Assembly (NCBI RefSeq): GCF_900172235.1
Contig: NZ_FWFQ01000013.1
Coordinates: forward strand, 46,544 to 110,543
Reading direction: 5' to 3'
DNA from: Pseudoruegeria aquimaris
GTDB lineage: Bacteria; Pseudomonadota; Alphaproteobacteria; Rhodobacterales; Rhodobacteraceae
Length of the DNA: 64,000 nucleotides
Positions 28,740-37,704 of the stretch are shown in pieces. Numbering within the stretch: the first letter of the stretch is position 1; the number at the start of each line of letters is the position of its first letter. Under the pieces are notes generated by a model. It made no database searches. It was not told where the DNA came from and saw nothing but the letters and a program-made list of their open reading frames with translations. A program made the translations under genes and the position numbers.

Positions 28740-30178
28740 GGCGCCGGCGCGTCACCGGCGGCCGAGGCCGCGCCGCCGGTGGTGCCCATTGCCACGCCCT
28801 GAAGCGCCTCCATCAGTTCCGATTTGCGCAGCGGCTTGGCGATATGCCCCGACATCCCCGCCCTGAGGTAGCCTGAAACCTGCTCGGGCAAGGCGTTGGC
28901 GGTGAGACCGATGATCGGCACTCCGGGCGCCACCCCGGCGGCCTGGAGGGCGCGGATGCGCCGCGTGGCCTCGATCCCGTCCATCACCGGCATGTTCACA
29001 TCCATCAGCACCGCATCCCAGCCTCCCCCTTGAAAGGCGCTGACGGCCTCCGCCCCGTCTTCAACGAAGCTGAGCGTGACCGGCTGGCGGCGCAGCAAGC
29101 CCTCCAGGACCACCTGGTTCGTGCGATTGTCTTCGGCGACGAGCAGGTGAAGCGGGCGCGAGAGCTGAATGTCCCGCGAAGCCGCGCTCGCCTCCTGCCC
29201 GCCCTGCGCCGCAGCCCCGGCCGGGGCAGCCTCGATCCAGAAACGGAACAGGCTGCCCTGCCCGGGCGCGCTTTCCACTTCCACGTCGCCGCCCATCAAC
29301 TGGCAGAGGTTGCGCACGATCATCAGCCCGAGCCCGGTGCCGCCGAACCGGCGGGTGGTGGAAGTATCCGCCTGGGTGAAGGCGTCAAACAGCTGGGGAA
29401 TGCGATCGGCGGGGATGCCCGGGCCCGTGTCGGCCACCTCGAAGACGAGCCGTTCAGCCTGGGACGCCCCGGGCGCTTGCACGCGGCGGCAGGTGAAGCG
29501 GATTTCGCCCTGCGCGGTGAACTTGAGCGCGTTGCCGATGATGTTGTCGATGATCTGGCGCAGCCGATGGCTGTCCAGCAGGAACTCCCCCTCACAGCCT
29601 TCGAACACGCGGACGAACCGCAGCCCCCGGCTGGCGCAACTCTGGGCATGGGGGGCGCTCACGCGGGCAAGAAAGCGCGACAGATCCGTGCGGCGCCTTT
29701 CGAGTTCCACCTTGCCGGCCTCGATCTTGCTGGCGTCGAGCAGATCGTTGAGCAGCCGCAGCAGCTGCTCGCCGCTGTCCAGGATCGTGCAGACAAGCTC
29801 GGCCTCCCGAGGGGGAAGATCGCTGTCCTGCAAGACCTGCGCGAGGCCCAGCACCCCGTTGAGCGGGGTGCGCAGCTCGTGGCTCATGGTGGCGAGGAAG
29901 GCCGACTTCGCCTCGATGGCGGCCTCTGCCGCCCGCAGCATCGCCTCAAGTTCCTCGGTCCGACGCTGGACGAGCTCTTCCAGCCGGGCCGATTGTTCCG
30001 CGAGCGCCTGATTGGCTTCGTAGAGATCGCGGGCCTTGCGCTCGAGCAGGGATTCGGCCTCTTCGCGCGCCCGGCGTTCCCGATCGAACCGCCGCCGCGG
30101 AACAACCTCGGACAGCGGCTGATCCGCAGGGCTTGCCGCAAGGGCCGCCAGCGCGCGTTCAACCTCGCCACGAGACAC
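28736..30178 (-). CDS. Hybrid sensor histidine kinase/response regulator (HnoK-type)
   Basis: A 480-residue cytoplasmic kinase with no membrane span. Order: charged coiled coil (residues 30-90), HisKA with H100 (FLATMSHELRTPLNG), HATPase_c with N-box IIDNIIGNALKF (N215), G1 VADTGPGIP and G2 RFGGTGLGL, then a receiver domain with phospho-acceptor D393 (AVLMDVNMPVMDG). There is no sensory domain of its own. It starts with GTG one base after the H-NOX stop, so H-NOX probably supplies the signal, as for HnoK kinases. The output partner (for example an Hpt protein or cyclic-di-GMP enzyme) is not in the window. Confidence 0.92.
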   Translation of the reverse strand: MSRGEVERALAALAASPADQPLSEVVPRRRFDRERRAREEAESLLERKARDLYEANQALAEQSARLEELVQRRTEELEAMLRAAEAAIEAKSAFLATMSHELRTPLNGVLGLAQVLQDSDLPPREAELVCTILDSGEQLLRLLNDLLDASKIEAGKVELERRRTDLSRFLARVSAPHAQSCASRGLRFVRVFEGCEGEFLLDSHRLRQIIDNIIGNALKFTAQGEIRFTCRRVQAPGASQAERLVFEVADTGPGIPADRIPQLFDAFTQADTSTTRRFGGTGLGLMIVRNLCQLMGGDVEVESAPGQGSLFRFWIEAAPAGAAAQGGQEASAASRDIQLSRPLHLLVAEDNRTNQVVLEGLLRRQPVTLSFVEDGAEAVSAFQGGGWDAVLMDVNMPVMDGIEATRRIRALQAAGVAPGVPIIGLTANALPEQVSGYLRAGMSGHIAKPLRKSELMEALQGVAMGTTGGAASAAGDAPAP

Positions 30179-30179
30179 G

Positions 30180-30725
30180 TCAGGCCCCCTGCCGGACCAG
30201 GAAATCGGCTCGTTTGCGCGCGCCGTCGGACTGCGCCAGAAGTTCGACGCTTCCGCCGGAGCCGAAGTGATCGAGGCATCCGCGGATGAGCCCTTCGCAG
30301 AAGGCGACGAGCGGGCGCTCCGAGGTGTAGGTCATCGCCAGCTCTGCCTCGCTGAGCCGCCTAGTTTCGAAGCTCGGAAGCTCAACCTCCGGGTAGAGCT
30401 TGCGCACCTCCACATGGATTTCCCCCTCGATCGCTTCCAGCATCGCGAAGGCATCCTTCTTGCCCTCGAAGAACTGCGGATAGAGATCGTGGAACCGGCC
30501 GAGCATCCAGCGGCCGAACAGTTTCTGCAGATCGTCCGGCGGCAGGCCGGACGCCGTGCTGAACCCGGCCACGAGCGCCATCAGATCGGAACAGGGGTAG
30601 TTCCCGACGGCGGTGAACGCCCCATCGCAACTCGTGGGCGTCGTATCAAGCACCCGGTCCACGACATCCTCCCCGAGCGCCTCTTCGGCCATGCGGAGCA
30701 GCTCCACAAACACCATGCCCTTCAT
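30180..30725 (-). CDS. Heme NO-binding (H-NOX) protein
   Basis: A 181-residue stand-alone H-NOX domain, normal length. The heme ligand H104 lies in GEIHVEVRKLYPEVELPSF with P117 corresponding to the heme-distorting proline, and the Y-x-S-x-R heme-propionate motif is Y133-T-S135-E-R137. Typical members bind NO and not O2 when no distal Tyr is present. It is cotranscribed with a sensorless hybrid histidine kinase and probably controls it allosterically in response to NO. Start MKGMVFVELLRMAEEALGED is the family opening. Confidence 0.94.
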   Translation of the reverse strand: MKGMVFVELLRMAEEALGEDVVDRVLDTTPTSCDGAFTAVGNYPCSDLMALVAGFSTASGLPPDDLQKLFGRWMLGRFHDLYPQFFEGKKDAFAMLEAIEGEIHVEVRKLYPEVELPSFETRRLSEAELAMTYTSERPLVAFCEGLIRGCLDHFGSGGSVELLAQSDGARKRADFLVRQGA

Positions 30726-30838
30726 GCCGACCTCCGCTTCTCACCAGCCGCACCGCCACAAGCTCGCTTTGCACGAGCCTAGAGGCCAAGCCTGAACGCG
30801 AGATTAACACCCGCTCGCCCCGCCAATATGATCCTTTC

Positions 30839-30867
30839 GTGACACTCAGGCCCGAACGTCTTATGAG
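30839..30867 (+). promoter_or_regulatory. Possible purF promoter
   Basis: GTGACA and TTATGA (or TATGAG) are 16-17 bases apart and end about 20 bases before the purF ATG. The -10 match is weak, so this is only a candidate. Confidence 0.3.
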
Positions 30868-30885
30868 GGGGCCAACTGCTCAGCC

Positions 30886-32373
30886 ATGGGATTCGGAGCC
30901 GCTGCCCAGATGCGTGAATTGCCCCCCAGCCATCCGTTCGACGATGACAAGCTGAAAGAGGAGTGCGGCGTCTTCGGCGTCATCGGCGTCAAGGATGCGG
31001 CGAATTTCGTCGCCCTCGGGCTGCACGCCCTGCAACACAGGGGCCAGGAGGCCGGCGGCATCGTCGCCCATGATCCGGTCCAGGGCTTCAACTCCGCCCG
31101 CCGCTTCGGCTACGTCCGGGACAATTTCACCGAAGCCAGCCTGATGGAAACCCTGCCCGGGCCGCTCTCCATCGGCCACGTGCGCTACTCCACGGCCGGC
31201 TCCAAGGGGCAGACGGCGATCCGCGACGTGCAGCCCTTCTTCGGCGAATTCGCCATGGGCGGCGCGGCGATCGCCCACAACGGCAACCTGACGAACGCGA
31301 ACGCCCTGCGCCGCGAGCTGATCGAGCGCGGCTCGATCTTCCAGAGCTCATCGGATTCCGAATGCATCATCCACCTGATGGCGCGCTCGCTCCAGCGCTC
31401 CATCGCCGAGCGCATGAAGGACGCGCTGCGCCGGGTGGAAGGCGCCTTCTCCATCGTGGCGATGACGCGCACCAAGCTGATCGGCGTGCGCGACCCCCTC
31501 GGCGTGCGCCCGCTGGTGCTGGGCCGGATCGGCGAAGGCTACGCGCTGGCCAGCGAGACCTGCGCGCTCGACATCATCGGCGCGGAGTTCATGCGCGAGA
31601 TCGAGCCCGGCGAGATGGTGGTGATCCAGGATGGCGAGATCGAGAGCTTCCGCCCCTTCGAGCCGAAGAAGCCCCGCTTCTGCGTGTTCGAACACGTCTA
31701 TTTCAGCCGCCCGGATTCGATCCTTCAGGGGCGCTCCGTCTATGAAACCCGCCGCCAGATCGGCGTGGAACTGGCGCGCGAAACCCCGGTGGAGGCCGAT
31801 CTCGTCTGCCCGGTGCCGGATTCCGGCACGCCCGCGGCCATCGGCTTCTCGCAGGAAAGCGGCATCCCTTATGCGATGGGGATCATCCGCAACCAGTACA
31901 TGGGCCGCACCTTCATCGAGCCCACCGAACAGATCCGCAACATGGGCGTGCGCCTGAAGCTCAACGTCAACCGCGCCCTGATCAAGGGCAAGCGCGTGGT
32001 GCTGGTGGACGATTCCGTGGTGCGCGGCACCACCTCGCGCAAGATCAAGGACATGATTCTCGATGCCGGCGCCAAGGAAGTGCACTTCCGCATCGCCTCG
32101 CCGCCCACCGCCTGGCCCTGCTTCTACGGCGTGGACACGCCGGACCGCGAGAAGCTGCTGGCCGCGAAGATGACGGAAGACGAGATGTGCGAATATCTCG
32201 GCGTGGATTCGCTGCGCTTCATCTCGCTGGACGGTCTCTACCGCGCCGCGGGCGAGGCCAAGGGCCGCGATGCCGCCAACCCGGCCTATTGCGACGCCTG
32301 CTTCTCGGGCGAGTATCCCGTGGCCCCTTCCGACATGATCGAGAAGGGGTTCGCGCTGAAGGCGGCCGAGTAA
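30886..32373 (+). CDS. purF: Amidophosphoribosyltransferase
   Basis: A 495-residue enzyme for the first step of purine synthesis (PRPP plus glutamine to phosphoribosylamine). The glutaminase Cys is in LKEECGVFGVIG (C27), so a short leader is removed. PRPP motif VVLVDDSVVRGTTSRKI near residue 370. The four Cys expected to hold a [4Fe-4S] cluster in the B. subtilis type are visible: KPRFCVFEHVYF, TAWPCFYGVD and YCDACF. ATG at 30886 is taken; an internal ATG at 30910 (RELPPSHPF) is also possible since neither has a good ribosome site. Confidence 0.97.
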   Translation: MGFGAAAQMRELPPSHPFDDDKLKEECGVFGVIGVKDAANFVALGLHALQHRGQEAGGIVAHDPVQGFNSARRFGYVRDNFTEASLMETLPGPLSIGHVRYSTAGSKGQTAIRDVQPFFGEFAMGGAAIAHNGNLTNANALRRELIERGSIFQSSSDSECIIHLMARSLQRSIAERMKDALRRVEGAFSIVAMTRTKLIGVRDPLGVRPLVLGRIGEGYALASETCALDIIGAEFMREIEPGEMVVIQDGEIESFRPFEPKKPRFCVFEHVYFSRPDSILQGRSVYETRRQIGVELARETPVEADLVCPVPDSGTPAAIGFSQESGIPYAMGIIRNQYMGRTFIEPTEQIRNMGVRLKLNVNRALIKGKRVVLVDDSVVRGTTSRKIKDMILDAGAKEVHFRIASPPTAWPCFYGVDTPDREKLLAAKMTEDEMCEYLGVDSLRFISLDGLYRAAGEAKGRDAANPAYCDACFSGEYPVAPSDMIEKGFALKAAE

Positions 32374-32407
32374 TCGCGCCGCGTTTTTCTTGACGGCGGG
32401 GCCGCCC

Positions 32408-32866
32408 ATGCGGCAAGCCCGGCCCATGAGCGCACAACGCCCCACCCCCCTGCGGTATCGCCCGCACCACTTTCTCTGCTCGCTGGGCTACGAGGGCAAG
32501 GGCTATTCCGACGGGTTCACAGCCAACATGACGGCCATCGTCATGGGCCGGCTGCGGGCGCGCTACGGCGAGGGCGTGATCATCGAGGTGGTGGACCGCA
32601 CCGACGACATCTGCGCCCCCTGCCCCATGCGGCGCGAGGATCTCTGCACCGATCAGCCCAAGATCGCCGCGCTGGATGCGCGCCATGCCGCCGCGCTGGG
32701 GCTCGAAGTGGGCGAGAAGCTCACCTGGGGGGAGGCGCTGAAGCGGATCCGGCGGCGCGTCCACCCCGACCGGCTGGACGAAATCTGCGCCGGCTGCCAA
32801 TGGCTGGAGTTGGACGTCTGCAAGGCCGCCGTCGCGCGGTTGCAGGAAGAGGCCTCCCGCCCCTGA
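32408..32866 (+). CDS. DUF1284 cysteine-rich protein
   Basis: A 152-residue protein with LRYRPHHFLCSLGYEGKGYSDGF near the N terminus and clustered cysteines DDICAPCPMRREDLC and EICAGCQWLELDVC. This matches DUF1284, whose Cys clusters suggest a metal or Fe-S site, but no activity is known. Start is uncertain among TTG 32390, ATG 32408 and ATG 32426. It follows purF by 34 bases in the same direction. Confidence 0.82.
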   Translation: MRQARPMSAQRPTPLRYRPHHFLCSLGYEGKGYSDGFTANMTAIVMGRLRARYGEGVIIEVVDRTDDICAPCPMRREDLCTDQPKIAALDARHAAALGLEVGEKLTWGEALKRIRRRVHPDRLDEICAGCQWLELDVCKAAVARLQEEASRP

Positions 32867-32934
32867 CGCTGACAAATCCGCGCAAGCGGCGCTGGGGGCT
32901 TGCCTTGCCCGCGTTCAGGGTGCAAAGCAGCGCC

Positions 32935-33591
32935 ATGACTGAGAACACCGAAAAAACCGCATTGGTGACCGGCGCTTCGCGCGGTCTGGGCAACGCCGTG
33001 GCCTACGAACTGGCCACGAAGGGCTACCACGTGATCGCCGTCGGGCGCACGACCGGCGCGCTTGAGGAACTCGACGACCGCATCCAGGCGGCCGGCGGCT
33101 CGGCCACGCTCGCGCCGATGGACGTGACGCTGGACGAGGCCATGATGCACCTGTGCCGCTCGATCCACGATCGCTGGGGCGGGCTCGATGTCTGGGCGCA
33201 CGCGGCCATCCACGCCGCGCCGCTGAGCCCGGCGGGCCACATCGCCCAGAAGGATTGGGAGAAGAGCCTCGCGGTGAACACCCGCGCCGTGGGCCGGCTG
33301 ATCGGCTTCGTGGAGCCCTTGCTGCTGGCACGGCAGGGGCAGGCGATCTTCTTCGAGGACGATCGCGCCGGGCAGAAGTTCTTCGGCGCCTACGGGGCCA
33401 GCAAGGCCGCGGGCATGGCGCTCGCCCACAGCTGGAAGGCCGAGACGGAAAAGACCGGCCCCAAGGTGCATATCCTTGCGCCTGCCCCCATGGCCACCGC
33501 CACCCGCGCACGGTTCTTCCCCGGTGAGGATCGCAACGTGCTGGCAAGCCCCGCGGAGGAAGCCAAGCGGCTTCTGGCGGGGATTATTTAG
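32935..33591 (+). CDS. SDR-family protein with degenerate active site
   Basis: A 218-residue Rossmann protein with the cofactor motif TGASRGLGNAVAYELA and the catalytic Tyr/Lys pair in GAYGASKAAGMAL. Two classic SDR features are missing: NNAG is replaced by AHAAIHAA, and the catalytic Ser region, about 13 residues before the Tyr, reads AIFFEDDRAGQK. It may be a low-activity or repurposed SDR. The same family is often found after purF in related bacteria. ATG at 32935 is chosen because it opens directly into the beta-alpha-beta fold. Confidence 0.82.
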   Translation: MTENTEKTALVTGASRGLGNAVAYELATKGYHVIAVGRTTGALEELDDRIQAAGGSATLAPMDVTLDEAMMHLCRSIHDRWGGLDVWAHAAIHAAPLSPAGHIAQKDWEKSLAVNTRAVGRLIGFVEPLLLARQGQAIFFEDDRAGQKFFGAYGASKAAGMALAHSWKAETEKTGPKVHILAPAPMATATRARFFPGEDRNVLASPAEEAKRLLAGII

Positions 33592-33604
33592 AAAATTCTT
33601 TTCG

Positions 33605-33655
33605 GCCTGTCGCGCCAGCGGCAGGCCCGCGTCCGCCCGCCCCACGGCGGACGCG
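33605..33655. terminator. Paired hairpins between convergent SDR genes
   Basis: Two stems lie in the 96-base gap: GCCTGTCGC with GCGGCAGGC (33605-33626, one G-T pair) and CGCGTCCGCC with GGCGGACGCG (33628-33655, perfect). They separate convergent genes and probably end both transcripts; T tracts are absent. Confidence 0.5.
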
Positions 33656-33687
33656 TAAACGCGCCCACCCGGGCGGCCGCTTTTCGC

Positions 33688-34476
33688 TTAAGAACCGGCC
33701 TCGTCACCTTTGATATTGCGCTCCATAAGCCGCTGATAGAGCGCGGGCGACAGCCGGTTCAGCCCATAGGCCAGCCGCGCAATACGCCCCACAGGGATGA
33801 AATCCCGCCCCTTCTCGAGCCCTTTCAGGATCACCTCGGCCGCTGCGTCCGGCGGCATGTAATCCATCCCGTCCGTCGCCGCGCCGGGGCGGGAGATGCC
33901 ACCCTCGCGGTGTTCGGGGTTGCCGATGTTGGTGGCCACGAAGCTCGGCGCGGCGATCGCCACGCGCACCCCGTGCTCGCGTTCCTCGCTGCGCAGGGAT
34001 TTGAAGTAGCCCTCCACCGCGTGCTTGCTGGCTGCATAGGCCGTGCGGCTGTAGAGCGGCGCGAAGCCCGCCACCGATGAGATGGCCAGATGCGTGCCGC
34101 GCGCCCGGCGCAGATCTTCGATCAGCGCGCGGGCCATGTTCACCGCGGCGAAGTAGTTGATGTCGAACACCTTGCGATGAGCCGCCTCGGCGGTCTCGGC
34201 GGCCAGGGTGATCTGGGTGACGCCGGCGTTGTAGATCACCAGGTCGATGCTGCGGCAATGCGCGCGCAGATCGGTGCAGAGCGCCGCCAGCGCGGACGCA
34301 TCCGTCAGATCGCAGGCCATGGTGCGCCGGTCGGGCAGCTCCTCCAGCCCTTCGAGCGCAGGGCCGGGCAGATCCACCAGCACCGTGGCCCAGCCGCGCG
34401 CGCGCAGCCCCTCGTCGAGCGCCCTGCCGAGCCCCCCGGCCCCGCCGGTGATGACCGCTGTCTTCTTGCAGTTCAC
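33688..34476 (-). CDS. Short-chain dehydrogenase/reductase
   Basis: A 262-residue classical SDR: TGGAGGLGRALDEGL for NAD(P), YNAG (LVIYNAGVTQITL), Ser in LAISSVAGFAPL, and YAASKHAVEGYF with the catalytic Tyr/Lys. GTG at 34476 overlaps the stop of the epimerase gene (GTGA), fixing the start. Last gene of a four-gene coupled operon with an epimerase, BASS symporter and FMO; probably oxidises or reduces a hydroxyl/ketone on the same substrate. Substrate unknown. Confidence 0.9.
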   Translation of the reverse strand: MNCKKTAVITGGAGGLGRALDEGLRARGWATVLVDLPGPALEGLEELPDRRTMACDLTDASALAALCTDLRAHCRSIDLVIYNAGVTQITLAAETAEAAHRKVFDINYFAAVNMARALIEDLRRARGTHLAISSVAGFAPLYSRTAYAASKHAVEGYFKSLRSEEREHGVRVAIAAPSFVATNIGNPEHREGGISRPGAATDGMDYMPPDAAAEVILKGLEKGRDFIPVGRIARLAYGLNRLSPALYQRLMERNIKGDEAGS

Positions 34477-35402
34477 AGCCCTGCCCCCTTCTGCCAGATC
34501 ACGAAAGCCTCTCGGCTGCTGCACTCCGGCGTGTATCCGAATGTTTCCTTCAACGCGTCATTGGCCAGCACGGGGCGGTATTGCAGGAAGCGCACCTGCT
34601 CGGGACCGTAGCGCGACAGCCCGAGCGGCTTCGCTACCGCCAGCGCCGCCTTCAGAGCGCCCGCCGGCAGGTTCAGCACCCGCTTGCCCATCGCCTGCGC
34701 CAGGTCGGAGACCGACATCGCCCCATCCCCGGCCACGTTGTAGATGCCTGGCGGGCCCTCCCCCGCGGCGCGGGCGAGGATGCGGGCAAGATCGCGCGTC
34801 CAGATGAAGACGAAAGGGCTGTCGCTGCCCTTCACCGCCAGCAGGCGCTTCTTGTGGAAGAGCGCGGTGATCTGGTTCTCGACACCCTCGCCCAGCACCG
34901 TGCCGACGCGCAGCACCACCTGTTCGAGCGCGGGGTGCTCCTTGCGGGCGGTGGCCAGCATCTCTTCCACCTGCCGCTTGTGATCGCTGTAGGCGAATTC
35001 CGGGTTGCCCCGGAGCGGATCGGACTCGCGCAGCCATTTCGGGTTGTCGGCGTGGTAGCCGTAGGCCGCGCCGGAAGAGGTGACGACGAGCCGCCGCACC
35101 CCGTGGCGCACGCAGGCCGACAGCACGTTGCGCGAGCCGGTCACATCCACCTTGAAGGCCTTTTCGCGCGCCATCGGCCCGACGATGGAGGCCAGGTGGA
35201 TCACCACCTCGGGCCGCAGCCGCGCGATCAGCCGCTCCGGGTCGCGGCCCGTAACGTCCATCACCTCGAACTGCATCCCATCGGGCAGCGCTTGGGGCGC
35301 GGCGAGATCGGTCGCGATGACCTCGTGATCGGTGCCGGCCAGTTCCTGTAGCAGGGCGCGCCCCACCGTGCCGGCGGCGCCGGTGATCAGGATCCGGCTC
35401 AT
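34473..35402 (-). CDS. NAD-dependent epimerase/dehydratase (extended SDR)
   Basis: A 309-residue extended SDR with ILITGAAGTVGRALLQELAG at the start, VIHLASIVGP, VVTSSGAAYGYH (Ser) and AYSDHKRQVEEML (Tyr/Lys). These fit NAD-dependent epimerases, dehydratases or 3-beta-hydroxysteroid dehydrogenase-like enzymes. ATG at 35402 overlaps the symporter stop as ATGA; the frame stays open upstream but that part is not coding. In the operon it may act on a cyclic or isoprenoid alcohol, by inference only. Confidence 0.9.
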   Translation of the reverse strand: MSRILITGAAGTVGRALLQELAGTDHEVIATDLAAPQALPDGMQFEVMDVTGRDPERLIARLRPEVVIHLASIVGPMAREKAFKVDVTGSRNVLSACVRHGVRRLVVTSSGAAYGYHADNPKWLRESDPLRGNPEFAYSDHKRQVEEMLATARKEHPALEQVVLRVGTVLGEGVENQITALFHKKRLLAVKGSDSPFVFIWTRDLARILARAAGEGPPGIYNVAGDGAMSVSDLAQAMGKRVLNLPAGALKAALAVAKPLGLSRYGPEQVRFLQYRPVLANDALKETFGYTPECSSREAFVIWQKGAGL

Positions 35403-36301
35403 CGTGCGGCCTCCGTGCGGTTCATCAGCGCGGCGAGCGCGATGCCCGAGATCGCGTGCCAGATCCCCCAGAAGGCCGCCACGACGGCCATGCCGCCCAG
35501 CCCGCCGAAGAAGGAGAAGATCAGGATCAGGCCAAGGCCGGAGTTCTGGATGCCCGTCTCGATCGTCACCGCGCGCCTGTCGTAGGGGGTGAGCCGCGCC
35601 AGAGTCGCCAGCCCGTAGCCCCCCGCCAGCGCAAGGCTGTTGTGGATCACCACGAGCCCCGCGACCAGCGGCGCGTAGGCGAGGAAGAAGCTCCAGTTCG
35701 CCGCCAGCGCCAGCACGATGAAGGCCACGAAGATCAGCATCGAGAGGTTCTGCAACGGACGGCGCACCTTGGCCGCCCAATCCGGCCGTTTGCCGTTGAG
35801 CGTCACGCCGAGGATCAGCGGCAGCACCAGCATCAGCAGCACCGTGATCGCCACCTGCACCGGATCGATCCGCGTGGCTTCGAGGATTTCCCGAGTGGGG
35901 CCGTAGAGGCTGCCCCAGAAGGCGATGTTGAGCGGCGTCATCACGATGGCCGAAACCGTGGCGATGGCCGTCATCGATACCGAAAGCGCGGCATTGCCGC
36001 CGGCGCGATGGGTGATGAAATTGGAGATGTTGCCGCCCGGACAGGCCGCCACCAGCATCAGCCCCAGAGCGATGGAGGCGCGCGGCTGCGTGAGCAGCAC
36101 GAGCCCGAAGGTCAGCACCGGCAGCAGCAGGAACTGCGAGGCAAGCCCCGTGAGCAGCGGGCGCGGCGTTTGGACAAGGCGGCGGAAATCGCTTGGGCGC
36201 AGGTCGAGCGCCACCGAGAAGATCACGATGGCCAGGATGGCGTTGAGCAGCGTGAGGCTGCCGGGGCTGAAATTCAGCAGGATGTCATCGACGTCGCTCA
36301 T
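35399..36301 (-). CDS. Bile acid:sodium symporter (BASS) family transporter
   Basis: A 300-residue protein with nine to ten spans. The two BASS crossover motifs are clear: VAACPGGNISNFITHRAGG and TIETGIQNSGLGLILI. BASS proteins take up organic acids such as pyruvate, pantoate, or steroid-like acids with sodium. It overlaps both neighbours by ATGA and is second in the FMO-symporter-epimerase-SDR operon, so it probably imports the substrate of those enzymes. Confidence 0.92.
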   Translation of the reverse strand: MSDVDDILLNFSPGSLTLLNAILAIVIFSVALDLRPSDFRRLVQTPRPLLTGLASQFLLLPVLTFGLVLLTQPRASIALGLMLVAACPGGNISNFITHRAGGNAALSVSMTAIATVSAIVMTPLNIAFWGSLYGPTREILEATRIDPVQVAITVLLMLVLPLILGVTLNGKRPDWAAKVRRPLQNLSMLIFVAFIVLALAANWSFFLAYAPLVAGLVVIHNSLALAGGYGLATLARLTPYDRRAVTIETGIQNSGLGLILIFSFFGGLGGMAVVAAFWGIWHAISGIALAALMNRTEAAR

Positions 36302-37632
36302 TGCGCCGCCCCGCCCAGCTTGCGGATCCAGCCCGTCACCGCCTTGCGGTAGCTGGCCTTGTCCACGTAGTAGGCCATGCGCGGAAGCTTCAGGTAGTTG
36401 GTGCCGCCGGTCTCGCGCGCAAAGCCCTTCGCCTTCTCCGCCTGGATCGCCTTTGCCGCCGCGGCGCCGCTCTTGAGGCCGTTGATGTAGCGCGCGATCA
36501 TCTCGGCCTGCTCGTGGCGCCCCTGCCAGCCGAGGCCCGACGCCTCGACCATGCCCAGCACGAAGAGATCGTCGCGCTCGGGGTGCATGCAGTTCAGGTA
36601 GAGATGCGGCGCGTCGCCCTGCCAGTTCAGCAGTTCCCTGTCGATGAACGGGTAGTGCAGCAGGTAGCCCGTTGCGGTGAGGATCAGATCATACTCCGCC
36701 GAGGTGCCGTCCACGTAATGCACCGTCTTGCCATCGAGCCGCGCGATGTCGGGGCGCACGGTGATGTCGCCATGGCCGGCATGGAACAGGATCAGCGAGT
36801 TCACCACCGGGTGGCTTTCGTAGAGCTGGTAGTCGGGCTTGGGGAAGCCGTATTTCTGCGGATCCCCCACGAACCACTTCAGGATCATCCCGTCGATCTT
36901 GCGCTTCAGGCCCATCGGTAGCTTGATCAGCCCGCCCATCGTGTCGGCGGGTTTCCCGAAGACGTATTTCGGCACGAAGTAGTAGCCCCGCCGCATCGAG
37001 AGATCGCAGGACAGTCCGTGATGGATCGCATCCACCGCGATGTCGCAGCCGGAGTTGCCCGCCCCCACGATCAGCACGCGCTTGCCGTCGAACACCTTGG
37101 GATCGCGATAATCGCAGGCGTGCATCATCTCGCCGGTGAAGGCGCCCTCGAAGCGCGGTCGGTTCGGCTCCGACAGGGTGCCGTTGGCGATCATCACCCC
37201 CGCGAAGACGCCCTCATGCTCGGCGCCTTCGCCATCGCGCCAGCGCAGCCGCCAGCCCTCGCCGCTCTTGCCGAGCGGCTCGGCCGAGAGCACCTCGCTG
37301 TTGAAGCGGTAATGCTCGTAAAGCCCGAAATTCTGTGCGAAATCGCGGAAATACTGCCGCAGCTCCCGGTGGGAGGGGTATTCCGCCACATGCTCGGGCA
37401 TCGGGAAATCCGCGAATTCCGTCATCTTCTTGGACGAGATCAGATGCGCGGTTTCATACATCGTGGAGCGCGGGCCATCGATGTCCCACAGTCCGCCCAC
37501 ATCCGAATGCAGCTCGAATCCCTGAAATGCGATGCCCTGTTCCTTCAGAACCTTTGCCATCGCCAGCCCCATCGGGCCTGCCCCGATCAGGGCAAAGCAC
37601 GCCTCTTGCGGCGCTGCCTGTTGTGCAGTCAC
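36298..37632 (-). CDS. Flavin-containing monooxygenase
   Basis: A 444-residue class B flavoprotein monooxygenase. FAD motif LIGAGPMGLAMA at the N terminus, NADPH motif LIVGAGNSGCDIAVDA near residue 190, and the FMO/BVMO fingerprint FTGEMMHACDY between them (F-x-G-x-x-x-H). It could oxygenate nitrogen, sulfur or a ketone. GTG at 37632 has GGGAGG nine bases upstream; the longer frame would run into the divergent promoter. First gene of the coupled operon, divergent from a TetR regulator. Confidence 0.92.
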   Translation of the reverse strand: MTAQQAAPQEACFALIGAGPMGLAMAKVLKEQGIAFQGFELHSDVGGLWDIDGPRSTMYETAHLISSKKMTEFADFPMPEHVAEYPSHRELRQYFRDFAQNFGLYEHYRFNSEVLSAEPLGKSGEGWRLRWRDGEGAEHEGVFAGVMIANGTLSEPNRPRFEGAFTGEMMHACDYRDPKVFDGKRVLIVGAGNSGCDIAVDAIHHGLSCDLSMRRGYYFVPKYVFGKPADTMGGLIKLPMGLKRKIDGMILKWFVGDPQKYGFPKPDYQLYESHPVVNSLILFHAGHGDITVRPDIARLDGKTVHYVDGTSAEYDLILTATGYLLHYPFIDRELLNWQGDAPHLYLNCMHPERDDLFVLGMVEASGLGWQGRHEQAEMIARYINGLKSGAAAAKAIQAEKAKGFARETGGTNYLKLPRMAYYVDKASYRKAVTGWIRKLGGAAQ

Positions 37633-37667
37633 GGTGCGTTTCCTCCCAAAACTCCTCGCGCCGCTTA

Positions 37668-37679
37668 GATTGAACAATC
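37668..37679. promoter_or_regulatory. Candidate TetR operator
   Basis: GATTGAACAATC is a perfect 5-bp inverted repeat around AA in the 72-base AT-rich gap between the divergent FMO and TetR genes. Binding by the adjacent regulator is inferred from position. Confidence 0.4.
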
Positions 37680-37704
37680 GTTAAAAATAGTGCAAGCTGG
37701 TTTC

